This document shows positions 11,101 to 23,100 of a stretch of DNA of 64,000 nt, one piece after another (the stretch's first letter is position 1; every line of letters begins with the position of its first letter). The translations under genes and the position numbers were made by a program. The DNA lies in NCBI GenBank assembly GCA_902728285.1, contig CACVBU010000590.1, positions 554,828 to 618,827 on the forward strand, written 5' to 3'. The notes under the pieces were generated by a model that worked only from the letters and a program-made list of their open reading frames with translations, was not told the origin of the DNA and searched no databases. The stretch comes from Clytia hemisphaerica. Its lineage: Eukaryota; Cnidaria; Hydrozoa; Leptothecata; Clytiidae.

Positions 11101-14100
11101 AATTGCATGCCTTTGTTCGTTGATTAGGACTTACTCTCGGGTACTTAATAGCCGTCCCCCCCGCTAATTAATTTTTCGAAAATTTTCCACCCAGGACATT
11201 CTTATTCCAACCCCCCCGCTTATTAATTTTTGGGAAAATGTTTTTGAAAGTTCCCTTTTTTGTCCTAATTCAGCTGTATTAGCCTCCTTTTCAAAAATTT
11301 TCCACCCAGGACATTTTTATTCCAACCCCCCCGCTTATTAAGTTTTGAGATTTTTTCCAACCCCCCCGCTTATTCCAACCCCCCCGGCTATTAGGTACCC
11401 GAGAGTAGTTTTATCGGATATCCTGTGAAAACATTTAAATCACCATCGAGGGTTTCCTGCCTTCGGGATATTTAGACTGTGTAAGAAAAAAAATTTTAGT
11501 CTTCAATAGGGAAATTAATATGCTCTGAACGAATTCTAGTTTCAGTGATGCCAATAAAATTTATGTACAAAACAACAAACCCTACCTTTTACTCGTAGTT
11601 TCTTCTTCTTCTCAATTTTAATAACATTGCCTTGACTCCCTAACAAAACATAAGAGAACGATTTCAGTGAATTACTCAAAGAACTGATTTCAATCATTAG
11701 GTCTCTAATAACTATTGGATAACCGTTAGTCTCCAATTTAATTTGCTTGTTTTTGCACACCTCTTCAGAGCTCTGCATGGTGGCCACCCATATTTTGGGA
11801 CCGATTTCAAGGGTTTCAAGGGTCATTTTGCATTAATTTTCAAGGGTTTTAAGGACTGTCAAGGAGCCTTTTGGCCAAATTTTCAAGGGGGGGGGGGTTT
11901 CACTTTTACGGTATGACGGTATTGGGCCTTTTTACCCACGGTAAATCGGTATTACGAGAAAAAAACGACGGGATTACGGTATTTCATTTTCTACCGGTAT
12001 CGGTAAATTGCCTGTTTTTTTGTCGGTATTTCGATATTTTTATCAATAAAAAACGGTATTTCGGTATAAAACTATTTACCTTTTAGTTTCTTCATGAGTT
12101 TCATGCAGAAAAATTTTCAAAAAAGATAAGTCTCTTCCGCTATTTTAACCAGTAAAATTTTCTTGCTCGCTTCGCTCGCACAATCTAGGATGTCCTATTG
12201 AGTTATTGTCATGGTGAGGTTATTCAAAATAAGCAAAACTTTACCATAACTAAACAATTTTTGTTATTTTTCTGCGAGCGCATTTTTTTAATGACAACTT
12301 TTGTGATGCAAATACTGCATCCAGTAGTTCTAAAAGCATCTTGTGCAGCATCGAACGATTAAAAAATAATTCACATCATGATGCACATGATGCGTTTTCA
12401 GGCAATCTAGGCATTCTAAATTTTAAATTCTTTCTTGGGCGAAACTCTTGGAACGCCGCACCGGGTACGGCAGGTACGTCGCTCGCCGTACCATATTTTT
12501 GCCAACAAATGGTCAGTGTTAAATAAAATCAAAAATTGTATCACTAAACAAGGCATACTTGGCTAACAATAGCGTATTAAGGCCGTTTTTCAATAACAAA
12601 GGAGAGCGAAAATTCTCGAAAAATCTCGCGTTCTTTTTTATATTTCTTTTCTTTTCTCCGATAGGGGGGGGGGGTTAAACTTTAGAATTCGCGTCCTCTA
12701 GTTGCACCACAGCACCACCTCTATGAAGCCTGTGTTGAAGTCTACGGCTTCTCAGACCATGATTGGGCCAAACCTCGATTTTGAATTAATTCTCAATATA
12801 AAAGACATCTTATAGGTCTGCGAAGAAGAAATTATTGGGGGAAAGGCTTATTTTTGCATTTGCCTCCCGTAACAAGCAAGTAACTTTGGCGCGGCAGACC
12901 TAAAATATTGCTTTATGAAAGCTCAAATAGCTGTAAAAGAGGCCTTAAAAAGTGGACGATATCGAGAATAAGGTCACAAAACTAGCAAAAAACTTTATTG
13001 GCGAAAATGTTTGGTATAAGAATGGGACTAGCTGGAGTTTTTACAAGCTCTCGTTTGATTTGGTTGGTCGTTAACCTGTAATAAAACAATTTTGTTACTT
13101 TTTCTAAAGAACGCGTCATCTCTATTCCTTCAAATAACCAATTAGTGAAGTCTCTTGTAAAAACTCCAGCCCATCCCATAAGAATAGGTATCAATCTGTT
13201 TAAAAAAGACCATAAAAAGGTTAAATTTAGCCCAATAAGGTCACAATCGCTTAACCAAAGATGTAAAAGCAAAAATGGTTTTTTTCGTGCGTGAATACGT
13301 GAATTGGCAAAAATTTGTGCGTGAACACCTGAATTGAGGGTTGACTGGGGGGCCTCATAAAGTACAAAACTTGTTTGTACAATTTCTCATTTGTTACTAC
13401 ACAATAGATTTGATAACTGAAAATTCATTATTTTCGAGAAAAAAAACATAAATATAATATCGGTATCGGTATTAGGCTTCCTTCACCGACGGTATTACGG
13501 TATTTGACCCAAAGTCTTGTCGGTATGACGGTATTTAAGACCCCTGAAACCCCCCCCCCCTTTCAAGGGTTTCAAAGTCTTTTTCAAAGGCAAAATATAT
13601 CTTTAAGGCTACAAAAGCTGTAGTACTGAAAAGTTGCATATAGAACTTCAAGCTTTCAAGAAATCACAGTAATCAAAATCTGAAAGTATGACTATGTGAA
13701 TACAATGCAAAGGGCCAAAGAAAAATTTCAAAAATATTGGTCATGCACTTAAAAACCTTTTATTCATAGCATCATTCTAAAATATTTCAATAAATAAGCT
13801 TTTTTTGCATTGAATTGTTCACAAAATTTCAACCATGAATCTGAAAGTACAGTGGCGTGGTAGGTAAAATTTGTGTGGGGTTGTTGAGCAAAAATCTGGA
13901 TATATTTGGTTTCGGCGCCCCTTCTAGCCCCTACAATACAAATTTTTACCCAAAACAAGACAAGATACTTGTTAGTGGATGCCATTTTGTTAATAATTCA
14001 GCGCCATTTCATGTTTCATTAAGCGCTGCATTGGCTGGGTTTATGAAATTTTTACAATTTTCCTTTTTGGAGCTCCCTTGAAGTAGCTTCGTTGGGGACC

Positions 14101-17100
14101 TGGGCACCCCTGACCCCTCCTACAACCACGCAACTGTCTACCTTAAGGAAACTTTTTTGGCGTGAACTAATTTTGGCGGGCAGCAAATATCCTAAAAAAT
14201 TTTAATTTTGACGGGAACTTATTTTGACGAATAGTGAATTTTTTTTATTTTGGCGGGAACTAATTTTGCCGAATGACAGCGTAAATCTGTTCTATTTTGC
14301 CTTATTTTGAGCAATTTCAGGGTTTATTTAGGCAAGGAAACAAAAAATTAATTTTGGCGGGAACTTATTTTGGCGAGTGAGCAAAATATTTAATTTAAGC
14401 GGGAACTAGAGTGTAAATTTCATAGCTCAAGGGTCTTCAGAAAATCATCAAATTTTCAAGGGTTTCAAGGAAATTTTCAAGGGTAGGAAAAAAATCAAGA
14501 GTGTTTCAAGGGTTCTAAGGATTTCAAGGGTCGCTGGCCACCATTTCTGGTGTACAGAGGGAGAACAAAACCCCAATCGTTTGCTTTCCCACGTTATATT
14601 AAACATGAACTTTCTCTAAATGTTAGGATACCTGCTTTTTAATAATTATTATTCAATACCTGTCTGTAGTTCTCTTGTTTGTTTTGCTGCGGTTTGTTTT
14701 GCTGCAGTTTGTTTGAAGTTAGAGATTCCAGCCTAGGAGAAAGAAAACGCAATTAGTATTAAATATTGCTAAATTTCTCGTCCAACAAACCTCCAAGTAA
14801 CTCCTAGTATCCTTTTTCATACTGAAACGGAGGGGGGAGGGTCTGATTTCTGTTTATAGATTCTTAAATAATAGAGCTGTTAGTCGCGTTTTACATTCAA
14901 ACGATAATTTAATCTAGTTTTGAGGAATAGAACCATTATTTTCATTGATTATGTTAATTTTTTCAAGTTGCCGTAAAACATACACAAAATGGTAACTTAT
15001 TGTTTTTGCTCACATAGGCAGGATTGATAACGTTTGTCATTTTGAGTCTGGGGGACTACTATATATGTACCAAATTTTATCTAAGAAAAAAAACTGTTGA
15101 TAGATATCAATGTTTTCAAAGCCTGACAGAAGCCACCTTACTACATAATATACCTTGGGCCTGGTTTTTTCATGTCAAAAAAGTGCAGAAAACACTGAAA
15201 ACACGAAAAAATAGTACAATTTTTAGGTTCTTTCATTTTTTTTTTTGTAAATACAAAGTCCTGAAAACACTGAAAGCACAGTACCTTTTGAGGAGATGTG
15301 TTTGTGGTGCTTTCGGTGTTTACTGCATTTCAAAACTTCATTTCCAAAAATCACCAGTCAAAAGTCTCATCCTGCAAACACTGTAATTTTCGAGGTTTTT
15401 TCATGACAGAAATTCCGTGTTTACAGTGTTTTGCTCTGACGTCATGATAAAGATGGCGTTCGCGCGGGAAATGGCGGCAAAAATACTCCAATACAAAGGG
15501 GTTACAGGCGTTAGTTGGCGTCCGCATGTCCTGCCTCGCTTAGCCGTAAGATTGGGTAGGTGAGGCCAAATTTCACTTCCAAGATTTCAGTGCTTTCAGG
15601 ACTTTGAAAAAAGGTTTTTTCAGTGGACTGGCAGTGTTTGCAGTGTTTATAGTAAGTTCTGGACTTTGTTGACATGAAAAAACCAGGCCCTTTGAAGGAA
15701 GAAATTTTTTGGCAAAGGGCTGGAAGTTTATTCAGAGTAAAGCTTACTTGTATTTGGCGAAAAACTAAACCTTGGCGAGAGCTTAAAGGTTTTCTACAGG
15801 AATAAAAGGAGCTTATTTTAGGCAGTGTCTTCATGCCGAGTCAGATAAATCAAAGCTACTTTTTTACGCAACAATATCCTGCAAACAAGTGAAAGATCGA
15901 AAGTTGTTTCGAGATGTGACCTCACATTATATTGCTTTTGTAAACAAAAGAATAGCAAAGTTGATTTCGAGCAAATTTACAATCGAATGTTTTGATTATA
16001 AGGTAGAAAACGTTCTATTTATTATAAACATAAAAACGTTCGAAAGAGTATCAGTTAAAGTCTTTGTTAAAGGAATGTTTTTTATTCAATGTATTTTCAT
16101 TTTTTCGAAACCTTTTCTAATCTTGTCGCACTTGTTTTTAAACATCAACATCATCAGACCTTTCAATGAACACAAAACCTTTAACTTTGCAGATTTTGGC
16201 TAAATTTCGCCTTGTTTTTATTTCCGATAAAATCTTTTCCTTAGACCTGTGGTAACAAAATATAGTAAAATTGTGTGAATCTAGTTTTGAAAATGAAGTT
16301 TCCACTCAGCGCAAAACCGCATAAGAATTCATCATTGCAAAACCCTAGAAAAAAAAAAGAAACAAGAGTTAGAACTACCTTGGTGTTCTCATAAATCTGC
16401 ATCAGATGCTTGCCGGTACTGTGCAACTGCTGCGAGCCACCTGCAGCCTGGTAAATGCCTTCGTTAATCTCTTCAGAGTGTCCGAAATGCTTAAATATGA
16501 GATCTTTCTCTTTCTCCGACATCTCTAACCGTGCTAAAATTGAGGCCACTCTGTGACGATTACGTGTTGCATTAATTGCGCCTGTTAGTGACAGTCGTTG
16601 CAGGATGTTAACGATCGACTGCCATCCATCTGCATGTCCCTTTCCGCTCTGTGTACTTGGAAAGAGGTACAGATTTGTTTCCAAGACGCAAGCGGCTTTG
16701 CGGACTTCTGGATCAGCCATATATTTGATGGCTGGCAATGTTTCAGCTGGGAAGATCACTGGGACCAGGTGGTCTTTCCCCTTCCCAGTTTGGTAAGTGA
16801 CCAACATGGTTGTTTCGTCGAACTCTTCAGGCAAATCTTCCCGGTCGACCCATTCGCCCCTCGATGGTTCCCCACCTAAAGATTGAGAAGTGTTTGCAGG
16901 TATGTAAATAGAGGAAATTATGTTTAACTGCGTGGGTTGTAAAGTTACCACAAGTGTATTCATTTAGGTGTGTTCTTGATTTAACAGTCGGCTAAAAGGC
17001 TACTTTGGACATGCTTATTTAGGAAATGTGAATTTAAATTTTCAATCTAATTTCATTCAGATTTGGATCAATCAGTTTTATTTTTTGCTAAAATTCCTTC

Positions 17101-20100
17101 CTTTATGGCAGTTAAAAAAATTGGATATCAATTTCTTGTTAACTATTTAAAAAAATAGACAAACCTCGACGAGCATTGAACATGATAAGGCATGTCACAG
17201 TTGCAGCACGGATGTTAGTATATTTGTCGTCAATGTTTTTTGGAAAAGCCATTGGATCGGTTTTGGCCATTATTGATGAGCATTCGTTAAGAAGTAATGT
17301 GACGTCTTCTTCTTTAGGCAGGTTCACTGGCTTCCTTAATACTTTGTTGCGTTTGTTTGCAATGTCATAATAGGCATCTCCAAACAGATCATTTTCAAAG
17401 CCTGTCAGAACTTTCAAAAACATGACAACATACTCCGATCTTTTGTCTTCATTTTTCATTAGAAAGTTACCAATCAAATATTGACCAGTTTTCTTGATCA
17501 TATTAAGAATAGATATCTTAAGGCCACTTTTCTGGGCATCCACAACTTCTGTTTGGCCAGTAGTTTCATCTTCCTTCAGTGCCAATCTGTCAGCCGCTTC
17601 AGCCAATATAGATAGTCCCTCACGCCGATACATGTCAGATGCATTGTTTGCCATGTCGTTAATGACAACAGCTGATTGGCCGTCATATATTTCTTTGAAA
17701 GTTAGGTAAACACGTGCCATTAATCTTATTCGGGATCTAACTGTTCTTGAATTTGCCAACAACTTGTCTTTCTTTCGCTTTATGGCAGTGTAAGATTGTT
17801 CTCCGACCATGAGAATAATCTTGTCTGTTTTGATATAATTTCCTACAGCATCAAGGTGCAGAGTATTTAGTAGATCTTTGAATCCACTATTCAGTTCACT
17901 GATGGAATTAACAACAGTGTCATTGATTGATACGACTGGAACAACAGGGGTGTTTGAATTTGGACATTGATGTCTTGATTTGAATGATTTAGCAATAAAA
18001 CCTTGCAGCCTGCACACATAACCATTTCGGACTGATTGTTGCTTGTTCTTGCTCGCTGGAACGATTCCACCCCATTTCCATTATCTAACATCTTCATGTT
18101 ATAGGCTCTGACACCATCTCTTCTTAGTTGGTCAATTGCTTTGTCTTGCTCGCGTTCATATAAAGAAAGCAATGGAACCACTGAAGGTTCATTTTTGTGT
18201 GTGGTCAGTATATGTCGCTTCAATCTGGATTGAGGTTTCAAGTTTTTACAAAAGATACATGGTCTTTTAGATTTCTTTCGTGAAGCTGGCTTGTTTTCTT
18301 TCTTTCCTTTTAATTTTGTAGATAGACTTTGATTTTTTTCTGAAGAAACTGGGCATTTTTCGGTGGAAACGTGCTTCTTAAGTGAGAGATTTGACAATTC
18401 AGTCTCAGATGTTGACTGCATTACATCCAACGAAGCAAGAAAGGGTAAAGGAGGTATTGGTTGGAACTCGTCATCTGTATCAATAATACTTAGATCATTC
18501 GATATTTGAATACCAGAATCGTTTAGCGGGGTCTGCATTGGCTCCAAATTTACCTTAAAATGAAAATGATTGGGATTTTACTGAACCTTTACTATAGTAT
18601 CAAGTCAATAGAAGTACTTACAAACACATAGTGTCCCCCCCCCCCTTATAAAGGGGGAATTATTATTTTGCCCAATTTTTGAAAGTATGGGGGAAAATGA
18701 AAAATTTGAAATTTGATGGGGGGATTAAAGAGGGGGAAAACCATAAATTTTGATTGGGGAACTTCATTGATCTCAAGGTAATCTCGTAGAAGACTTGTTA
18801 AGCAATGAAATCAGCAAATCTAACTTGAACCAAACCAATATTTCAATAAAATGTCACTGTCAAGCATTTTCAAGGCTATATTTTCAAGCTTTCCAAAAGT
18901 TTAAAACAAAATGAAATGTTAGGAAAGTCCAATGAAAATCTGCAAAAATGGCAATTTCCAGCATTTTCGGCCGAAATTCTATTTTTTCAAAAAATCAGGC
19001 TTCGTCACATTTTAGATATTGCTATTTTGAGTCAATGTCCAAAATTTTATGAGAAAATATAAAGTACAGCTCTGAAAGATTCAAGAAAACCTGTTGTTCG
19101 GGCGATAAAATGCTGTTCTGACAATTTTTTGAAAGCTCTGGCTTCAAAAATCAGTTTTTTGACAATTGAAACATGCTTGATGGTTTTGTGAAGAATATAG
19201 AAAAAATGAAATCTGCTTTAAGGACTCGGATTTTCCCTGTAGGCTATTGCCGATAAAAATAATTTGTCAGTGGAAATTAAACTACATCACCATGGGGTTT
19301 AAAAAAATATCTGTTACCCTATTTAGATGTTGGTCAAAAATCCATAATGGCAGAATTAGGGGTTTCCCCTATTTTATTTGACCCCTCGATAAAAAAGGCT
19401 CAAAAACTTGACAATCATCCTATCAGAAATTTCATATACCTTAAGGGAACTTTTTTTGGCGGGAACTAATTTTGGCAGGCAGCAAATATCCTAAAAAAAT
19501 TTAATTTTGGCGGGAACTAATTTTGGCGAATGACAGCGTCAATCTGTTCTATTTTGCCTTATTTTGATGAATTTCAGGGGTTATTTAGGCAAGGAAACAA
19601 AAAATTTAATTTTGGCGGGAACTTGTTATGGTGAGTGAGCAAAAAATTTAATTTTGGCGAATTTCGTCTAAAATCGCCAAATCCGCCAAAATAAGTTCCT
19701 TTAAGGTAGATTAAGAAAAAGGTCCGAAACATGGTGTGAAAATTGTCTACCTAGAAATATGGAGGATTGTCACTTTTCGTTGTCTTCGGAATTTCAGTTT
19801 TCCTAGCAACTTTGAGTGACTAACTTTTTTGCTTTGTTAGATAGTGATTGTCAAGATCATAATTTATTTTCAGACTATGATTCTGACTTTTTCTTAAGTA
19901 GCATAAAATTTCTGATCGTTTGATTTATAATAGTATGCAAGGCTTTATTTTCAAAAAAAGTTTTTTAGACTTCCTAAGAACCAAAACAGAAAAATGTTTC
20001 TGCCATTATGGATTAGACATTTTTGCAGAAAACAAATTACCTTTTTTGTTTATTTAGAAGGTAGACAACAGTTCCAGAAACTTAAGTGAATCAATTAAAG

Positions 20101-23100
20101 CAAATAAAGAAAGTTTCAATAACAAAGTTGCTAGGAAAACTGACACGTTGAAACTGGTTGAAAAGAATTAAAAGTGAATTTCTACGTATCTTGGGATAAG
20201 AAAATTTTCAGGCCATGGTTCTGACCTTTTTCTGAAAAAGTTTGTAATTTCTGATCAATAGATGAATTTAGAGTAGAATATATTTATTTCTAACACTAAA
20301 TTTTTTTTCCTACAATGGTTTGAAGAAATTGGTAAAACCTGAAAAATTCAACATTATGGTTTGTCGACCAATTAATATAATTAATATAATATAGTAGTTT
20401 TCTGAGAAAAATGAGTATGTTACCTGTTCGTTGCATCGATTCTGATTGATTTGATCGGATTCTGAGAGATTTGATCTGGATTCTGAGTGATTTGATCTGG
20501 ATTCTGATTGATTTGATCTGGATTCTGAGAGATTTGATCTGGATTCTGAGAGATTTGATCTGGATTCTGAGTGATTTGATCTGGATTCTGAGAGATTTGG
20601 TCTGGATTCTGAGAGATTTGATCTGGATTCTGAGTGATTTGATCTGGATTCTGAGTGATTTGATCTGGATTCTGAGAGATTTGATCTGGATGCTGAGTGA
20701 TTAGATCTGGATTCTGAGAGATTTGATCTGGATTCTGAGAGATTTGATCTGGATTCTGAGTGATTTGATCTGGATTCTGAGAGATTTGATCTGGATTCTG
20801 AGTGATTTGATCTGGATTCTGATTGATTTGATCTGGATTCTGAGAGATTTGATCTGGATTCTGAGTGATTTGATCTGGATTCTGATTGATTTGATCTGGA
20901 TTCTGATTGATTTGATCTGGATTCTGAGAGATTTGATCTGGATTCTGAGTGATTTGATCTGGATTCTGATTGCCTTGAGCTACATTCCAAGTTCTTTGGT
21001 CAGTATTAAGAGTCCTTTGATTCAGATTCTGAGTGCTTTGATTAGGAGTCTGACTGCTTTCATTTGGTTTCAGAGTGTTTTCATTCAACATTAACTTTGT
21101 TTGGATCTGAAATTTTGAAAGAAGGTTTCCAATTAAAAGTTGTTTTAAACACAACACTTGTAAGCATGTACTATTTCTCATCTTTTTCCACTATCACCAC
21201 TTTATTTCACCAACAAAGACAAACAGAGGTTGATCTTGTTTTAATCTTTCACAAAAATACTCTAATTGCCTGTGCATAGACTTTTTGAAGTTTTCAGTAG
21301 GGGTATTGGTTTTGGACAGTTTGAGTTCAGAATTATTTTAGCCTCTTTAGGATACACGATGGTCTTTTGACTGTCTGGAGAAAATCAATTCTGTATATCT
21401 TAACCTTTTGATTTAACAAAAATGATTGGTGTATTTCTATAGTTTAGAAGTTTAAAATCTTCTCTTTCCATTGAGTTAGTCTTCATTGAAATCGGTCTGT
21501 TAGATTTGGCATGTTAACTGTTTGAATGCAAACTTACTTTAAGATTTCCAAAAATTTCTTTTCTAGAAAAATTGAGGTATCCCTATGTCGCTTTGATGTT
21601 TGCTCAAAAATAAATCTTTTTATGGAATGAAAAATCTTCCTTTTATTTAAAATTAAAGAGGGAGACAAAATCAATAGATTTTAACCTTAATTCTTTTGCA
21701 GAATAGGACAAAGGAAGATAGTAGGAACTTACGAATGTGAATATTTTATCAATTTTTGTGACAGTATAGACATTATAAATACTTTTACATTTAACAATAT
21801 ACGTGACCACGCAAGCAGTTTGGAGACAAAAATTTGTTGTAATTGATAAATTGTTGGACTGAACAGGAGTGTTGCAGGCAAAATGCCAATCGATTTGTTA
21901 GTATCATTCAGAAAAAAATTATGTACTTAAAATCCCTTAATTGGAAAGAGCATAAAATTTTACATCCCAATCAGTCCCAATAAGTTAAAAATGATTTAAT
22001 AAATACCATCGTGTATTTTCCCTTTGTAGAAATTCGAAAATTGGTTTACGATTTCAATTTCCTCTATTTCCAATGATTGTCATCATTTTAACGAATCTGT
22101 ACATTAGAGATCTTAGAATACATACCATTTCATCTAAACCAATCAATCCATCAGCATCGTCACCATAATCAGAGTTATCACTAATCTCCATCTGTTACAG
22201 AGAAGTTTAAAACTATTAGAACCTCATTGTGTTATGTCAAAGTTGGTGTCAGTCAATCAAAGACTGGTCTCTGAAATAAGAATTAATTTAGACCTTCTTT
22301 GGTGTTAAAATTCAGAATGAAAAAAACTGTTAAAATTGACACTCCCATGAAATATAGTTTCCACAAAAATATGTTTCAATAAGGTATATACCAGTTCTCC
22401 TTTGAAGTCAAGTTCTTGATAACAACGCTTGGTCTTTTTCTCCTTCTGAAAATTTAGAATTTGTATTGCAGATCTGTATAAATATTTTAATAGGTGTATT
22501 CCTAAATTCGCGAAATAAAAAACCTTCAAATTTTCAAATTCAATCAGTCTGTTGCGATCTTTTGTCAAACAAAGATGGCAAAGCAGATTTGTTTATGTAT
22601 ATTTTCTACTAAATGTTGTCTCACCAGACCTTGATTTAGAGCAATGGAAGATCTGCTATGAGATTACTGGGTCCCTAAATTACTAATATGTATCAAAGTA
22701 TCAAACAGGAGCTATTGTGGACCAATATCACAATCAGACATTTGAAACTTTTCTGATTCTTTGTGTACTTTTGGTCATTTTAGCCACTTTGTTGAAAGAA
22801 GTTTATGTTATAACAACCTATCAAAAGTGGCTATGAATTTTAGAACAAAAACATGCAAAGGATGTGGTATTTAATAATTTTAGTCTCATAGAAAAAGCAC
22901 AATCGTTAAAGGGGTGATAAGTAAAATACATACACAAAAGTGAACTCCAGAATTGTATTCAAACACAACAGATTCAGCATCACTCAAGTCATCTTCAGGA
23001 ATGCTCTCCATGATGTCAACCTCTATTCTGAAATTGAGAAATAATAATCATCTACAGAGCATTCTCCAGTATCTCAAATGGTATGGGTGACTGGAATGGT

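Larger units (their letters stand above)
8590..11580 (-). other. Intron holding MITEs and no other recognised gene
   Basis: Intron between the helical and acidic exons of the large gene. It contains two delimited MITEs (10606-10859 and 11132-11407), a C-tract near 9030 and short chance open frames. Confidence 0.5.
11777..14547. mobile_element. Composite transposon next to a splice acceptor
   Basis: Bounded by inverted ATGGTGGCCA and TGGCCACCAT, with TTTCAAGGGTTTCAAGG-type repeats just inside both ends. It occupies most of the intron 5' to exon 11586-11762 and ends about 15 bp from that exon. It contains a second element (11886-13560) and a partial TACCTTAAGG-family copy from 14139. No transposase is seen. 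Confidence 0.55.

Noticed and set aside
15024-15834. Open frames of 107-120 codons on both strands
   Set aside because: They lie inside the 533-bp inverted-repeat element and have no splice framing or recognisable domain.
20471-21094. Plus-strand frames reading DLIWILR repeats and a minus-strand frame reading SESRSNL repeats
   Set aside because: The 21-bp unit lacks stops in most frames. Only the NPDQ frame has splice borders and phase agreement with neighbours, although the SES frame does carry the true last residues after the one-base deletion.
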